DNA of 34,140 bases from assembly GCA_964448405.1 (NCBI GenBank), contig CAYUVW010000016.1:1-34140 (forward strand), written 5' to 3'. This DNA is from DAORHV01 sp964448405 (GTDB lineage: Bacteria; Patescibacteriota; Gracilibacteria; Peribacterales; Peribacteraceae). How positions within the stretch are numbered: the first letter of the stretch is position 1; every line of letters begins with the position of its first letter. Positions 23,855-30,752 of the stretch are shown piece by piece. The notes below the pieces were generated by a model. The model was not told where the DNA came from. It searched no databases and saw only the letters and a list, made by a program, of their open reading frames with translations. A program made the translations under genes and the position numbers.

Positions 23855-24427
23855 TTAGTCTCTTGCGCTGAGCTGCACGAAGCCGTGCAGGCGCTTGAGC
23901 TTTGCGTCCCACAGCACCAGCGAACGTATGTTCTTGGCTGCATCGCCTGTCGGGCCTTTCAGCGCCATGGCGCCGTATGGATACTCAATGCGTCCAAGGT
24001 CCACAGCGGTGATATCGGGGAATACGGCATCGCGAGGATCGACGACGGTTGTGAGATACAAGTGCAAGTCCAGACCCGGTCGCGAATGGAAATCGGACGA
24101 AAGATACAGCGTGCCGTTCTGGAATAACGCCCAACCTTCTACGCTTTCATACACGGCAATGAACGGGCCGCTTATGCTGCCGCGCTTCAGTGCTTGCGTG
24201 GCTGCGAGCGACTCCTTCGCCTTGGCGATTCCATTTTCCAGTATCGCACGCGTGGAAGCGTCATCCGCCAACGGGTCTTTTTGAATGATGATATTCGCCA
24301 GCGAGTCCGCCAATTCTTCGTCGTGTTGTATTTGTACCAGCGGGTTGCCGCCGATATTTGCCTGGCTGCTGCCGCAGGCGGAAAGAAGCAAAACGCTCAA
24401 GAGAGCGACAATGGAGGTGCGTTGCAT
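23855..24427 (-). CDS. DM13-like domain lipoprotein
   Basis: This 190-residue protein starts at MQRTSIVALLSVLLLSACGS, with lipobox Cys18. The earlier in-frame start at 24469 would add 14 residues before the signal and is unlikely. The C-terminal ~100 residues resemble a DM13 domain: GWALFQNGTLYLSSDFHSRPG, DLHLYLTTVV, DLGRIEYPYG and IRSLVLWDAKLKRLHGFVQL. In known cases DM13 domains occur on secreted and redox-related proteins; the central Cys seen in some members is absent here, so a redox role is doubtful. The N-terminal ~80 residues are helical. It converges on the DsbA-like gene; CTAAAC/GTTTAG (23834-23839/23853-23858) between them may be a weak shared hairpin. Confidence 0.7.
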   Translation of the reverse strand: MQRTSIVALLSVLLLSACGSSQANIGGNPLVQIQHDEELADSLANIIIQKDPLADDASTRAILENGIAKAKESLAATQALKRGSISGPFIAVYESVEGWALFQNGTLYLSSDFHSRPGLDLHLYLTTVVDPRDAVFPDITAVDLGRIEYPYGAMALKGPTGDAAKNIRSLVLWDAKLKRLHGFVQLSARD

Positions 24428-24473
24428 AGGAACGGTATGGTGCCAAAGCTGCGGACATTTGGCAATCATTCGC

Positions 24474-26258
24474 CTAGTTCTTGCTGAGTGGTGGGCCGGA
24501 TCCGTTGTAGATCAGACCGGCGCGCTCCAGGTCTGCGGTAAGACTGCGGAGCTCCGTCAGCTTGCTGAACAAGCTGTTATGGTAGCCCTCGCTCATGGGC
24601 ATGCCATTGTCGTGGACGCACAATGTCCTCCAATACAAATCTCGCTCACTTTGGGGTTTCTCCAGCCAGATGCCAAGCGTGTTGGCTCCGTCGCTGGCTG
24701 CTCCAATGTCCACATGCGTCAGTGTGGCGCGCCGTTTTGCAAACTCATTGTTTCGCATGTGTTCTTGTCCTGAATTCTGCGAGTTCAGCACATGATCCTG
24801 CCGGCGGCCGGTATCGATTCCTTTCTTCGCGCGGATATTCGTCAGCTCGCTGCTTTCCTTGCTTGCGCCGGCCTTTGCACGCTCATAATCCAGAAAGTTG
24901 TGATCGCGGCACCATTTGTTGTTGTACACGATCCAGCGCATTTGATGAATGCCGCGGTTTGGGTTGCTTGAGTGCAACAGCCGTCGAACGACCGGCTGAA
25001 ATTCACTGGGAATACTGCCCAGCACGTCATTGATTTTCGCGCAGATGTTTTTGCCGGCTTCTATTTTGTTTTTCGGCTTCCCGTCTTTGCCTTTTGCGTT
25101 CTTATCGTTTCGCATTTGGGCCAGGTATTGCTTCATGGATGTCAGACGTGCGCGATCACGATCGTTCAACTCCATACCCGATGCCGTTTTAATGTGCCGT
25201 TCCGCATCGTCCCATTCTTTTAAATCCAGTGAATGCCGGATTTGAATGAACACAGGCTCTTCCTGCTCAATGTTCGTTGCATCGTCGATGCGCTGCTCCG
25301 TTTCCTCCACCCAACGCAAGCGTTGTGTGTAGTGCATATTCAAGAAGCGTTCGGTCGGAATAATGTACATGCCGATGGCGGGGTTCTTCAGCGGAGCGCC
25401 CTTGCGACAAACGTTATCGTAGCGTTGGCGAACGACACGCCATTTTTGAATGAGTCCTTGCAGTGAATTCGGTCCGCCGCTCAGAAAACGGTCGATGACG
25501 TCCGGTTTGGCCGAGCTTTTGAAGATACGCTCAAGCCAGCTGCCTATCTTCGAGCTGCTCATGGCTCCTTCGGCAACTGCGCTGCGCAGGATGCCAGTCG
25601 CCTTGGTTTCCAGTTGCTTGTAGACGCCGGTGCCTTTGTCCTTGCGTTCTACGGTCATGACGGCGCGCACCCTCGCCAACAAATCCACTCGCTGATCGTA
25701 ATGCATGTCGATAAAACTGCTTTCATCATTGAGTTTCTTCACATATGGGTTGTCCTTTAGAAGTTTCATCGCAGGATTGGCCAGCAGCGCCTTGCGTTCG
25801 GCGGCGGCCTTTTCCCAGCGTGCGATGTACGAGGGGAACTGATGATTCACCCAGTATTCCTTGGCTTTGAAATCGGATTCGTTCTGGTAACGCGCCATCC
25901 AGCGGTCGCGGGATGCGCTGGAGATGAGCTTGCGGGCGTAGGCGTTCTGCAGCGGACGTGTGAAGCCCGAGTGCACTTCGAGTGCAGATCGCATCATGTC
26001 GCGGGCGAATCCGCTGAAGAATTCTTCGCGCGAGCGGATGTTGTCGATTTCGTTTTCATCTTCGGTCAATTTGGTGCGGTTTACCCAATCTTCCGTTATG
26101 CGCGTACGTTCATGGGATTCGTGGCCCGTTTGCTGCATGACTCTGCGGTACGCAGCCATGTTGCTGCGAATGGCGCTGAGACGCGCGGCCAAGCCCGGAT
26201 CGTACGACGATTCGGCGGATTCATTGGCAGGGGCCTTTTCTTTGGCGTAAGACACCAT
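24474..26258 (-). CDS. Large helical protein of unknown function, 594 residues
   Basis: I do not recognise this protein. It is soluble, strongly charged and almost all helix, with many Arg, Lys, Asp and Asn residues and no signal peptide. Repeated phrases suggest internal similarity: 'SFIDMHYDQRVDLLARVRAVM' and 'RFLNMHYTQRLRWVEETEQRI' both read MHYxQRxxxxxxxR, pointing to at least two copies of one helical repeat. The C-terminus around THVDIGAASDGANTLGIW is less charged. TATACT lies 9 nt before the ATG. It ends 47 nt upstream of the DM13 gene on the same strand, so the two may share a transcript. Confidence 0.75.
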   Translation of the reverse strand: MVSYAKEKAPANESAESSYDPGLAARLSAIRSNMAAYRRVMQQTGHESHERTRITEDWVNRTKLTEDENEIDNIRSREEFFSGFARDMMRSALEVHSGFTRPLQNAYARKLISSASRDRWMARYQNESDFKAKEYWVNHQFPSYIARWEKAAAERKALLANPAMKLLKDNPYVKKLNDESSFIDMHYDQRVDLLARVRAVMTVERKDKGTGVYKQLETKATGILRSAVAEGAMSSSKIGSWLERIFKSSAKPDVIDRFLSGGPNSLQGLIQKWRVVRQRYDNVCRKGAPLKNPAIGMYIIPTERFLNMHYTQRLRWVEETEQRIDDATNIEQEEPVFIQIRHSLDLKEWDDAERHIKTASGMELNDRDRARLTSMKQYLAQMRNDKNAKGKDGKPKNKIEAGKNICAKINDVLGSIPSEFQPVVRRLLHSSNPNRGIHQMRWIVYNNKWCRDHNFLDYERAKAGASKESSELTNIRAKKGIDTGRRQDHVLNSQNSGQEHMRNNEFAKRRATLTHVDIGAASDGANTLGIWLEKPQSERDLYWRTLCVHDNGMPMSEGYHNSLFSKLTELRSLTADLERAGLIYNGSGPPLSKN

Positions 26259-26267
26259 GGGTGACCT

Positions 26268-26273
26268 AGTATA
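26268..26273 (-). promoter_or_regulatory. -10 box of the 594-residue unknown gene
   Basis: TATACT (26273-26268 on the minus strand), nine bases, ATG 26258; predicted leader about 3 nt. Confidence 0.45.
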
Positions 26274-26377
26274 CCCGGATTTGACAACATCCGCCTTGCA
26301 GCCGTTCCTATTTCCTATTCTGGCAAATCGGGGAGATATGCTAGGCTTCGTCGCACATTCATTTTTTCCGTTTTGCC

Positions 26378-26971
26378 ATGATTCTCTCCGATCGCGACAT
26401 TAAGGAGGCCATTCGTTCCGGACGCGTGAAAGTCAGCAGTCCCGAATCGGAATTGTTCGAGCACATTCATGCCAGCAGCATGGATTTGCGCCTGGGCAAC
26501 ATCTTCAAGGTCTACGAGCACAGCAAGTACGCATTGCTCGACCCCAAGAACCCGATGACGTTCGCCAAGAACATGCGCATTATCGACATTAAAGACAACG
26601 AGCCATTCATCATCCAGCCGGGAGAATTCGTGTTGGGTGTCACCCAGGAGACCATCTCCATTCCGGATGACTTGGTCGTCCGCGTGGAGGGCCGTAGTTC
26701 TTTGGGTCGTCTTGGCATCATCATTCACTCCACTGCCGGTTTCGTGGACCCGGGTTTCTCGGGGACCATCACATTGGAAATCAGCAACTTAAACCGTCTA
26801 CCCATCGCGCTGTACCCGGGCATGCGTGTGTGCCAAATCGCCTTTGAAATGATGACCTCTCCGGCCGAAACCCCGTACCACAAGAAGAAGGGGAGCAAGT
26901 ACATGGGCCAGGTTCTTCCCGAGGAAAGCAGGCTCGGCGCGGATGCGGAGTTCGTGGAGTCGATGATTTGA
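26378..26971 (+). CDS. dcd: dCTP deaminase, probably the bifunctional dUMP-forming type
   Basis: Dcd deaminates dCTP on the route to thymidylate. The 197-residue protein has RSSLGR (106-111), the HSTAGFVDPGFSGTITLE segment with catalytic-type Glu134, and the C-terminal GSKYMGQ. The HSTAGF.DPGFSG form matches the mycobacterial-type enzyme, which both deaminates dCTP and hydrolyses the triphosphate to give dUMP, rather than the E. coli form with HRIDPGWSG. That assignment is an inference from memory of the families. It would make a separate dUTPase less necessary and fits next to glyA-type folate genes. A possible -10 (TATGCT, 26337-26342) gives a ~29-nt leader with no Shine-Dalgarno. Confidence 0.93.
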   Translation: MILSDRDIKEAIRSGRVKVSSPESELFEHIHASSMDLRLGNIFKVYEHSKYALLDPKNPMTFAKNMRIIDIKDNEPFIIQPGEFVLGVTQETISIPDDLVVRVEGRSSLGRLGIIIHSTAGFVDPGFSGTITLEISNLNRLPIALYPGMRVCQIAFEMMTSPAETPYHKKKGSKYMGQVLPEESRLGADAEFVESMI

Positions 26972-26989
26972 AGAGTGAGGGGGCTGAGA

Positions 26990-27084
26990 GCTGAAAGCGG
27001 AGAGTAAAAAGTGCCAACGGCTTGTGCTTGCCTTCGCATACCTTTGTGGGGAATTGAGAGTATTTTTAGCTCTCAACTTTCAAC
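26990..27084. repeat. Imperfect inverted repeat with TTGAAAG heptads
   Basis: The left arm 26990-27010 (GCTGAAAGCGGAGAG then TAAAAA) matches the complement of the right arm 27063-27084, where the minus strand reads GTTGAAAGTTGAGAGCTAAAAA. The right arm is itself a series of GTTGAAA-like heptads. The arms enclose ~52 bp between dcd and pdxS. It may be a dispersed repeat or a weak hairpin terminator for dcd. Confidence 0.5.
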
Positions 27085-27100
27085 TTTCCATTCCGCAGTC

Positions 27101-27106
27101 TAGAAT
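27101..27106 (+). promoter_or_regulatory. -10 box of pdxS, leaderless GTG start
   Basis: TAGAAT (27101-27106), seven bases, then GTG 27114. The expected transcript starts at or one base before the GTG. Confidence 0.5.
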
Positions 27107-27113
27107 CAACTCC

Positions 27114-27992
27114 GTGCGAAAGCAGACACGCAACGTCACCGGCGAAGACCTGGCTAAAATGCTGAAAGGAGGCGTCATTATGGATGTGGTGAATGCGCAG
27201 CAGGCACGTATTGCCGAGAAGGCGGGTGCTTGTGCGGTCATGGCGTTGGAGCGCGTTCCGTCGGACATTCGTGCACAAGGCGGCGTAGCTCGCATGAGTG
27301 ACCCTGCGTTGATTCGCGGCATCCGCAAAGCGGTATCCATTCCGGTCATGGCCAAGGTCCGCATCGGGCACAATGCCGAAGCGCGTATTTTGGAGGCGCT
27401 TGAAGTGGATTTCATCGATGAATCCGAAGTGCTCACCCCCGCCGATCCGTTCGATCACGTCGACAAGAGCGAATTCAGCGTTCCGTTCGTTTGTGGCGCT
27501 ACCAATCTCGGTGAAGCGTTGCGCCGCATTGCCGAAGGTGCTGCCATGATCCGCACTAAAGGAGAGGCCGGTACAGGCAACGTCATCGAGGCCGTACGTC
27601 ACATTAAGTCCATCAACAAAGAAATCGCCGCACTCAAGTCCATGAAGCCCGCGCAGCTTGCGGCGTACGCAAAAGAACAGCGCGCACCACTGGAATTGGT
27701 GAAGCGCGTGAAGGCCGACCAACGGTTGCCGGTTGTCACATTCGTCGCCGGCGGCATTGCCACGCCAGCCGATGCCGCGTTGCTCATGGAGCTGGGGGCC
27801 GAGGGCGTGTTCGTAGGTTCGGGTATCTTCAAGGCAAAGAATCCTGCCAAGGTCGCTGCTGCAATCGTGCAGGCCACCGTGCACTACAAAGACGCGAAGA
27901 TGCTGGCGAAAATTTCGGAGGGTCTCGGCGAAGCCATGCCGGGCAAGGAAATCGACACACTGCCGGTGAAAATGGCAGGACGAGGCTGGTAA
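27114..27992 (+). CDS. pdxS: Pyridoxal 5'-phosphate synthase subunit PdxS
   Basis: PdxS builds PLP directly from ribose-5-phosphate, glyceraldehyde-3-phosphate and ammonia supplied by PdxT. The 292-residue barrel protein has MDVVNAQQARIAEKAGACAV, RVPSDIRAQGGVARM, Lys81 in MAKVRIGH and Lys149 in RTKGEAGTG. Those numbers equal the Schiff-base lysines of Bacillus PdxS only if translation begins at GTG 27114. This supports that start over the upstream reading at 27024, whose extra residues run through the repeat and the -10 box. Its stop directly abuts that of the converging M28 peptidase gene. pdxT lies 0.94 kb downstream rather than adjacent. Confidence 0.96.
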   Translation: MRKQTRNVTGEDLAKMLKGGVIMDVVNAQQARIAEKAGACAVMALERVPSDIRAQGGVARMSDPALIRGIRKAVSIPVMAKVRIGHNAEARILEALEVDFIDESEVLTPADPFDHVDKSEFSVPFVCGATNLGEALRRIAEGAAMIRTKGEAGTGNVIEAVRHIKSINKEIAALKSMKPAQLAAYAKEQRAPLELVKRVKADQRLPVVTFVAGGIATPADAALLMELGAEGVFVGSGIFKAKNPAKVAAAIVQATVHYKDAKMLAKISEGLGEAMPGKEIDTLPVKMAGRGW

Positions 27993-28823
27993 TCAGAGCC
28001 ACTGGAGAATCATGCGCACTGCTTTCACCATGTTTGCCGGATCCACGCTTTTTCGAACGTCGCTGGGTTTGTTGGCGGTGCTGCACTCGGCCATGATCCT
28101 GCGATACCGTTCGCCATTTTCGAGTCGTGCGGCAAGAATGTCGTGCACTGGATTCGAAAAGCTGATGATCGTGGTTGCGGTGACGCCGTTGCTCCAAAAC
28201 GGTACATGATCCGAGCTGATCTGAATTGCGGTTGCATCCATGCCGTGCAGCGTGCCGCCTGTATGATGTGCGGCGTTCGCCAAGCCCGCTACGAGTTGTT
28301 CGTTACCTGCGGATTGCATCGCGAACAAGTCGCCGTTACCGATGGCATCTACATTAATCATCCACTGCGGCAGCGGACGACCTTGTTGAATGTATGCCCG
28401 ACTGCCGAGCAGACCGCGCTCTTCCATGTCGAATGCCGCGAAACCGCAGTATTCAGCCGCTTCCGTATCGGCAATCAGGCGTGAGACCTCGGCAGCAACG
28501 GCCATGCCGGTGCCGTTGTCGTTGGCGCCTTCGCCGGCGCAGTAGTCCGGATGGCATCCGAACAGAATGATCGGTTCGTTCTTCCTATACGGCCAACGGG
28601 CGATCTGATTCGATGCCTTGCCGTCCTTCACCTCGAACGGTTGTCGCGCCATTTCCCAGCCCGACTCGCCGAGCAATTGGGCGAATTGTTCCTGCCTCGC
28701 GCGCGATCGGCGCAGACAGTCCGTCATCGGTGAATCGTCGCGGACAACGCGTTTTTTTAACAGCTCGGATGCATTGCAAATGCGGTCCAACGAATCCATC
28801 AGCCGATGTTCACTGACGTTCAT
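27993..28823 (-). CDS. M28-family metallopeptidase (aminopeptidase-like)
   Basis: This 276-residue protein carries all the M28 zinc and catalytic residues: His91 (CHPDY), Asp102 (GANDNGTG), Glu134/Glu135 (DMEERGLLGS), Asp159 (NVDAIG) and His206 (SDHVPFW). Family members are di-zinc aminopeptidases or carboxypeptidases, and some are cyclotransferases. There is no signal peptide, so it is probably cytosolic and may take part in peptide recycling. The frame can be read from TTG 28832, but ATG 28823 has TATTTT seven bases upstream and a TTGACG -35. It lies between pdxS and pdxT on the opposite strand, splitting a pair that is usually adjacent. Confidence 0.88.
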   Translation of the reverse strand: MNVSEHRLMDSLDRICNASELLKKRVVRDDSPMTDCLRRSRARQEQFAQLLGESGWEMARQPFEVKDGKASNQIARWPYRKNEPIILFGCHPDYCAGEGANDNGTGMAVAAEVSRLIADTEAAEYCGFAAFDMEERGLLGSRAYIQQGRPLPQWMINVDAIGNGDLFAMQSAGNEQLVAGLANAAHHTGGTLHGMDATAIQISSDHVPFWSNGVTATTIISFSNPVHDILAARLENGERYRRIMAECSTANKPSDVRKSVDPANMVKAVRMILQWL

Positions 28824-28830
28824 GACGGGC

Positions 28831-28858
28831 AAAATACAATAAAAATGTATTTCGTCAA
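28831..28858 (-). promoter_or_regulatory. Promoter of the M28 peptidase gene, leaderless
   Basis: On the minus strand TTGACG (28858-28853), 16-bp spacer, TATTTT (28836-28831), seven bases, ATG 28823. Confidence 0.6.
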
Positions 28859-28919
28859 TATTTTAGGCCAATCAGGAGGCTGCAAAAAGAGCGGCGATGC
28901 ACGCTCGGGCTGAATCGTG

Positions 28920-28925
28920 TACACT
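28920..28925 (+). promoter_or_regulatory. Putative -10 box of pdxT
   Basis: TACACT (28920-28925) lies nine bases before ATG 28935, giving a predicted leader of about 3 nt. The -35 is poor. Confidence 0.4.
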
Positions 28926-28934
28926 GTTGCTCTC

Positions 28935-29510
28935 ATGCTCGTAGGCGTTTTAGCTTTCCAGGGAGACTTTGCGGAGCACCTTCAGGTGCTGAGTGACATG
29001 GGTGTTGCAAGTATCGATGTTCGCAACGCCGCGGATTTGGCGAAAGTCAGCCGCCTTATTATTCCGGGCGGCGAAAGCACCGTTATCTCGCAGTTCCTCG
29101 CGAGCACCGGCATGGGGCGCGAGATCCGCCGCCGTGTGCTGCGGCCGGGCAAGAACGATCGTCTCTCCGTTTACGGTACGTGCGCCGGAGCCATCCTACT
29201 CGGCAAGCGGGCTACCGGTAAGAACGCGCCTTCGCCGCTGGGACTCATCGATATCGACGTGCAGCGCAATGCGTATGGCGAACAACTCGACAGCTTCCAG
29301 GCTGACCTGAAGGTGACCGGCATACCCAGGCCGCTGGAAGTGTCATTCATCCGCGCACCCAAAATCACCCGTGTCGGTCGTCGGGTTCAGGTGCTGGCCA
29401 GTCACGACGGCGTACCGGTGCTGGTGCGCCAGGGGAATGTGCTGGCTGGAACGTTTCACCCGGAGGTGCGTGGGGAAACCAAAATCCACGAGTTGTTCGT
29501 GAACATGTAG
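28935..29510 (+). CDS. pdxT: Pyridoxal 5'-phosphate synthase glutaminase subunit PdxT
   Basis: PdxT hydrolyses glutamine and channels ammonia to PdxS. The 191-residue class I amidotransferase has the N-terminal VGVLAFQGDFAEHL, IPGGESTV, the nucleophile Cys83 in GTCAGA, and the triad partners His175 and Glu177 in FHPE. Reading from 28917 would add six residues that overlap the -10 box; MLVGVLAFQG is the family start. It is separated from pdxS by the oppositely oriented M28 gene and has its own promoter, so the two subunits are not in one operon here. Confidence 0.95.
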   Translation: MLVGVLAFQGDFAEHLQVLSDMGVASIDVRNAADLAKVSRLIIPGGESTVISQFLASTGMGREIRRRVLRPGKNDRLSVYGTCAGAILLGKRATGKNAPSPLGLIDIDVQRNAYGEQLDSFQADLKVTGIPRPLEVSFIRAPKITRVGRRVQVLASHDGVPVLVRQGNVLAGTFHPEVRGETKIHELFVNM

Positions 29511-29516
29511 GGCTTC

Positions 29517-29544
29517 TTGCGCGTTTGTAAAACGCCGCTACCAT
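29517..29544 (+). promoter_or_regulatory. Promoter of paralogous unit 1
   Basis: TTGCGC (29517-29522), 16-bp spacer, TACCAT (29539-29544). The same 16-bp geometry and the same distance to the leader hairpin are found at unit 2. Confidence 0.5.
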
Positions 29545-29550
29545 ACGCGG

Positions 29551-29648
29551 CCGCAGGTTCGCCTGCGGATCGCTCTTTCAAGCAGCTTCCTCCGTTTCGT
29601 TCCGCGTGCGCGGGCCGGAGCGGGGGAAGCACGGTTACTCCGCCCCCG
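29551..29648 (+). ncRNA. Structured leader of unit 1 (unknown conserved RNA element)
   Basis: P1: CCGCAGG (29551-29557), loop TTCG, CCTGCGG (29562-29568). Then GCTCTTTCA (29572-29580). P2: CTTCCTCCG (29586-29594) with CGGGGGAAG (29621-29629), 9 pairs. P3 inside P2: TCCGC (29601-29605), loop GTGC, GCGGG (29610-29614). The 3' strand of P2 can instead pair with CCCCCG (29643-29648), 13 nt on. Unit 2 has the same layout with P2, its alternative partner and all P2/P3 spacings identical. I do not recognise a known riboswitch class. Confidence 0.65.
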
Positions 29649-29682
29649 AGAAAGTATGGCCTCCTTTTGGAGGGTTGTGTCC

Positions 29683-30102
29683 ATGATTCCGTATCTGAGG
29701 GTCTGCGTCCGCCTGCCGTACACGATTGCGTACGGTTCCGCGGGGCAAGAGTGCAAGGTCGCTGGCGGCACTCCGCTCGACTGGGTGGATGTGATTCGCA
29801 TCGGCGGGTCCATCGACCTCGTCCCGGGCGACGAGTACGAGTCGCTGCAGGGGTCTCCGATTCACTACTGTGTGTGGGCCGGTTCCTCCGCATGCGGTTT
29901 GCGGCAAGACCAAGTCATCTGCGTTGCCGTGCTGCAACACGAGTCCGGCATCCTGCTGGTTCCCATCGAAGAGTTGCCGGTGCTCACGGGCAATGACTGG
30001 GATTCTCGCATCGCGATTCTGGCGTGGGAGCAGGCCAAACTCGCTCCGATCTACGAATTGGCCCGCGGCCTCGTGATCGATGACGACGCAACTGCCCCGT
30101 GA
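29683..30102 (+). CDS. Unknown small protein, paralogue 1 of a tandem pair
   Basis: This 139-residue protein is paralogous to the next gene (30339-30740). Shared blocks are RVCVxLP near the N-terminus, TPxxWVDVxxIxGxxDLVPGxxY in the middle, GS then CVWAG or FVWAG, AVL, and GxDWDxRIxxLAW near the C-terminus. It is soluble, without a signal peptide; Trp, Asp and Gly in the conserved blocks suggest a compact beta-rich fold, but I know no matching family. The start ATG 29683 is chosen because it aligns with the paralogue and has GGAGG 9 nt upstream, one of the few clear Shine-Dalgarno sequences in the window. It follows a long structured leader and ends before a strong hairpin. Confidence 0.75.
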   Translation: MIPYLRVCVRLPYTIAYGSAGQECKVAGGTPLDWVDVIRIGGSIDLVPGDEYESLQGSPIHYCVWAGSSACGLRQDQVICVAVLQHESGILLVPIEELPVLTGNDWDSRIAILAWEQAKLAPIYELARGLVIDDDATAP

Positions 30103-30116
30103 TCCAACCGCAGCCT

Positions 30117-30164
30117 TGAAAGAGCAGCCCCCGGTGCACCACTATGTGTGTGCCGGGGCTGTTC
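30117..30164 (+). terminator. 3' hairpin of unit 1
   Basis: GAGCAGCCCC from 30122 pairs with GGGGCTGTTC ending at 30164, extended inward by GGTGCAC/GTGTGCC after one bulged C. No T tract follows, so termination is not assured. The preceding TGAAAGAGC (30117-30125) is the exact reverse complement of GCTCTTTCA in the leader. Confidence 0.55.
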
Positions 30165-30170
30165 GATGCA

Positions 30171-30198
30171 TTGAAAACAGCATTGTTACAGGTATAGT
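30171..30198 (+). promoter_or_regulatory. Promoter of paralogous unit 2
   Basis: TTGAAA (30171-30176), 16-bp spacer, TATAGT (30193-30198), only 7 bp after the unit 1 hairpin. Predicted start near 30205, at the base of the leader's first hairpin, giving a leader of about 134 nt. Confidence 0.65.
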
Positions 30199-30204
30199 GG
30201 CGTG

Positions 30205-30306
30205 CTCCAGCTTTGGTTGGAGGTTTGCTCTTTCAGTAGTTTGCTTCCTCCGTTTCGCCTCGCATTTGCGGGCCGCAACGGGGGAAGCACGGTTGTTCCG
30301 CCCCCG
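30205..30306 (+). ncRNA. Structured leader of unit 2 (same unknown RNA element)
   Basis: P1: CTCCAGC (30205-30211), loop TTTG, GTTGGAG (30216-30222), 7 pairs with a sequence quite different from unit 1. Then GCTCTTTCA (30227-30235). P2: CTTCCTCCG (30244-30252) with CGGGGGAAG (30279-30287). P3: CTCGC (30259-30263), loop ATTT, GCGGG (30268-30272). The alternative partner CCCCCG is at 30301-30306. The exchanged but still paired P1 bases are covariation supporting a real RNA structure. Confidence 0.65.
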
Positions 30307-30338
30307 GGTCCCAGAAGGCAAGTGAGGCTTTGCGTCCC

Positions 30339-30740
30339 ATGGTTTCTGCTTCAAGGGTTTGCGTCCAACTTCCTTGGGCCGTTCAGTACGTAAAGAACGG
30401 CACAACAAAGTTGGTACCCGCAGCAACTCCGTTTGAATGGGTGGATGTGAATGGCATATACGGGGAGCTGGATTTGGTTCCAGGCCAAAGGTACGCCACA
30501 TCACCAGGCAGTGGCTTCGAATGTTTTGTTTGGGCCGGCCCCATGACGAAGCCGCTGCTCGCAGATGTTTCGTCTCTGGAGGTTGCTGTCCTCGAATACG
30601 AGAAGCAGTGCTTCCTGGTGTCGTTGCACGATCTTGTCCATGAGCACGGTACGGATTGGGATCGTCGCATAACGATGCTTGCGTGGCAGACGTACAACTC
30701 GGACCGGATTGGGCACGAGGTTTTACGGAAGATCGCCTGA
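30339..30740 (+). CDS. Unknown small protein, paralogue 2 of a tandem pair
   Basis: This 133-residue protein shares with paralogue 1 the blocks RVCVQLP, TPFEWVDVNGIYGELDLVPG, GSGFECFVWAG, VAVLEYE and GTDWDRRITMLAW. The two differ at many positions between these blocks, so the duplication is not recent. A reading from TTG 30330 is possible; ATG 30339 aligns with the start of paralogue 1 (MIPYLRVCV against MVSASRVCV) and has GTGAGG 11 nt upstream, a weak ribosome binding site. There is no signal peptide or membrane segment. It ends before a hairpin shared with the converging korB gene. Function unknown. Confidence 0.75.
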   Translation: MVSASRVCVQLPWAVQYVKNGTTKLVPAATPFEWVDVNGIYGELDLVPGQRYATSPGSGFECFVWAGPMTKPLLADVSSLEVAVLEYEKQCFLVSLHDLVHEHGTDWDRRITMLAWQTYNSDRIGHEVLRKIA

Positions 30741-30752
30741 AACGCTCGCTAC

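Noticed and set aside
23834..23858. Bidirectional intrinsic terminator between the two lipoprotein genes
   Set aside because: CTAAAC/GTTTAG gives only six weak pairs and lacks a T tract, so it is mentioned but not called.
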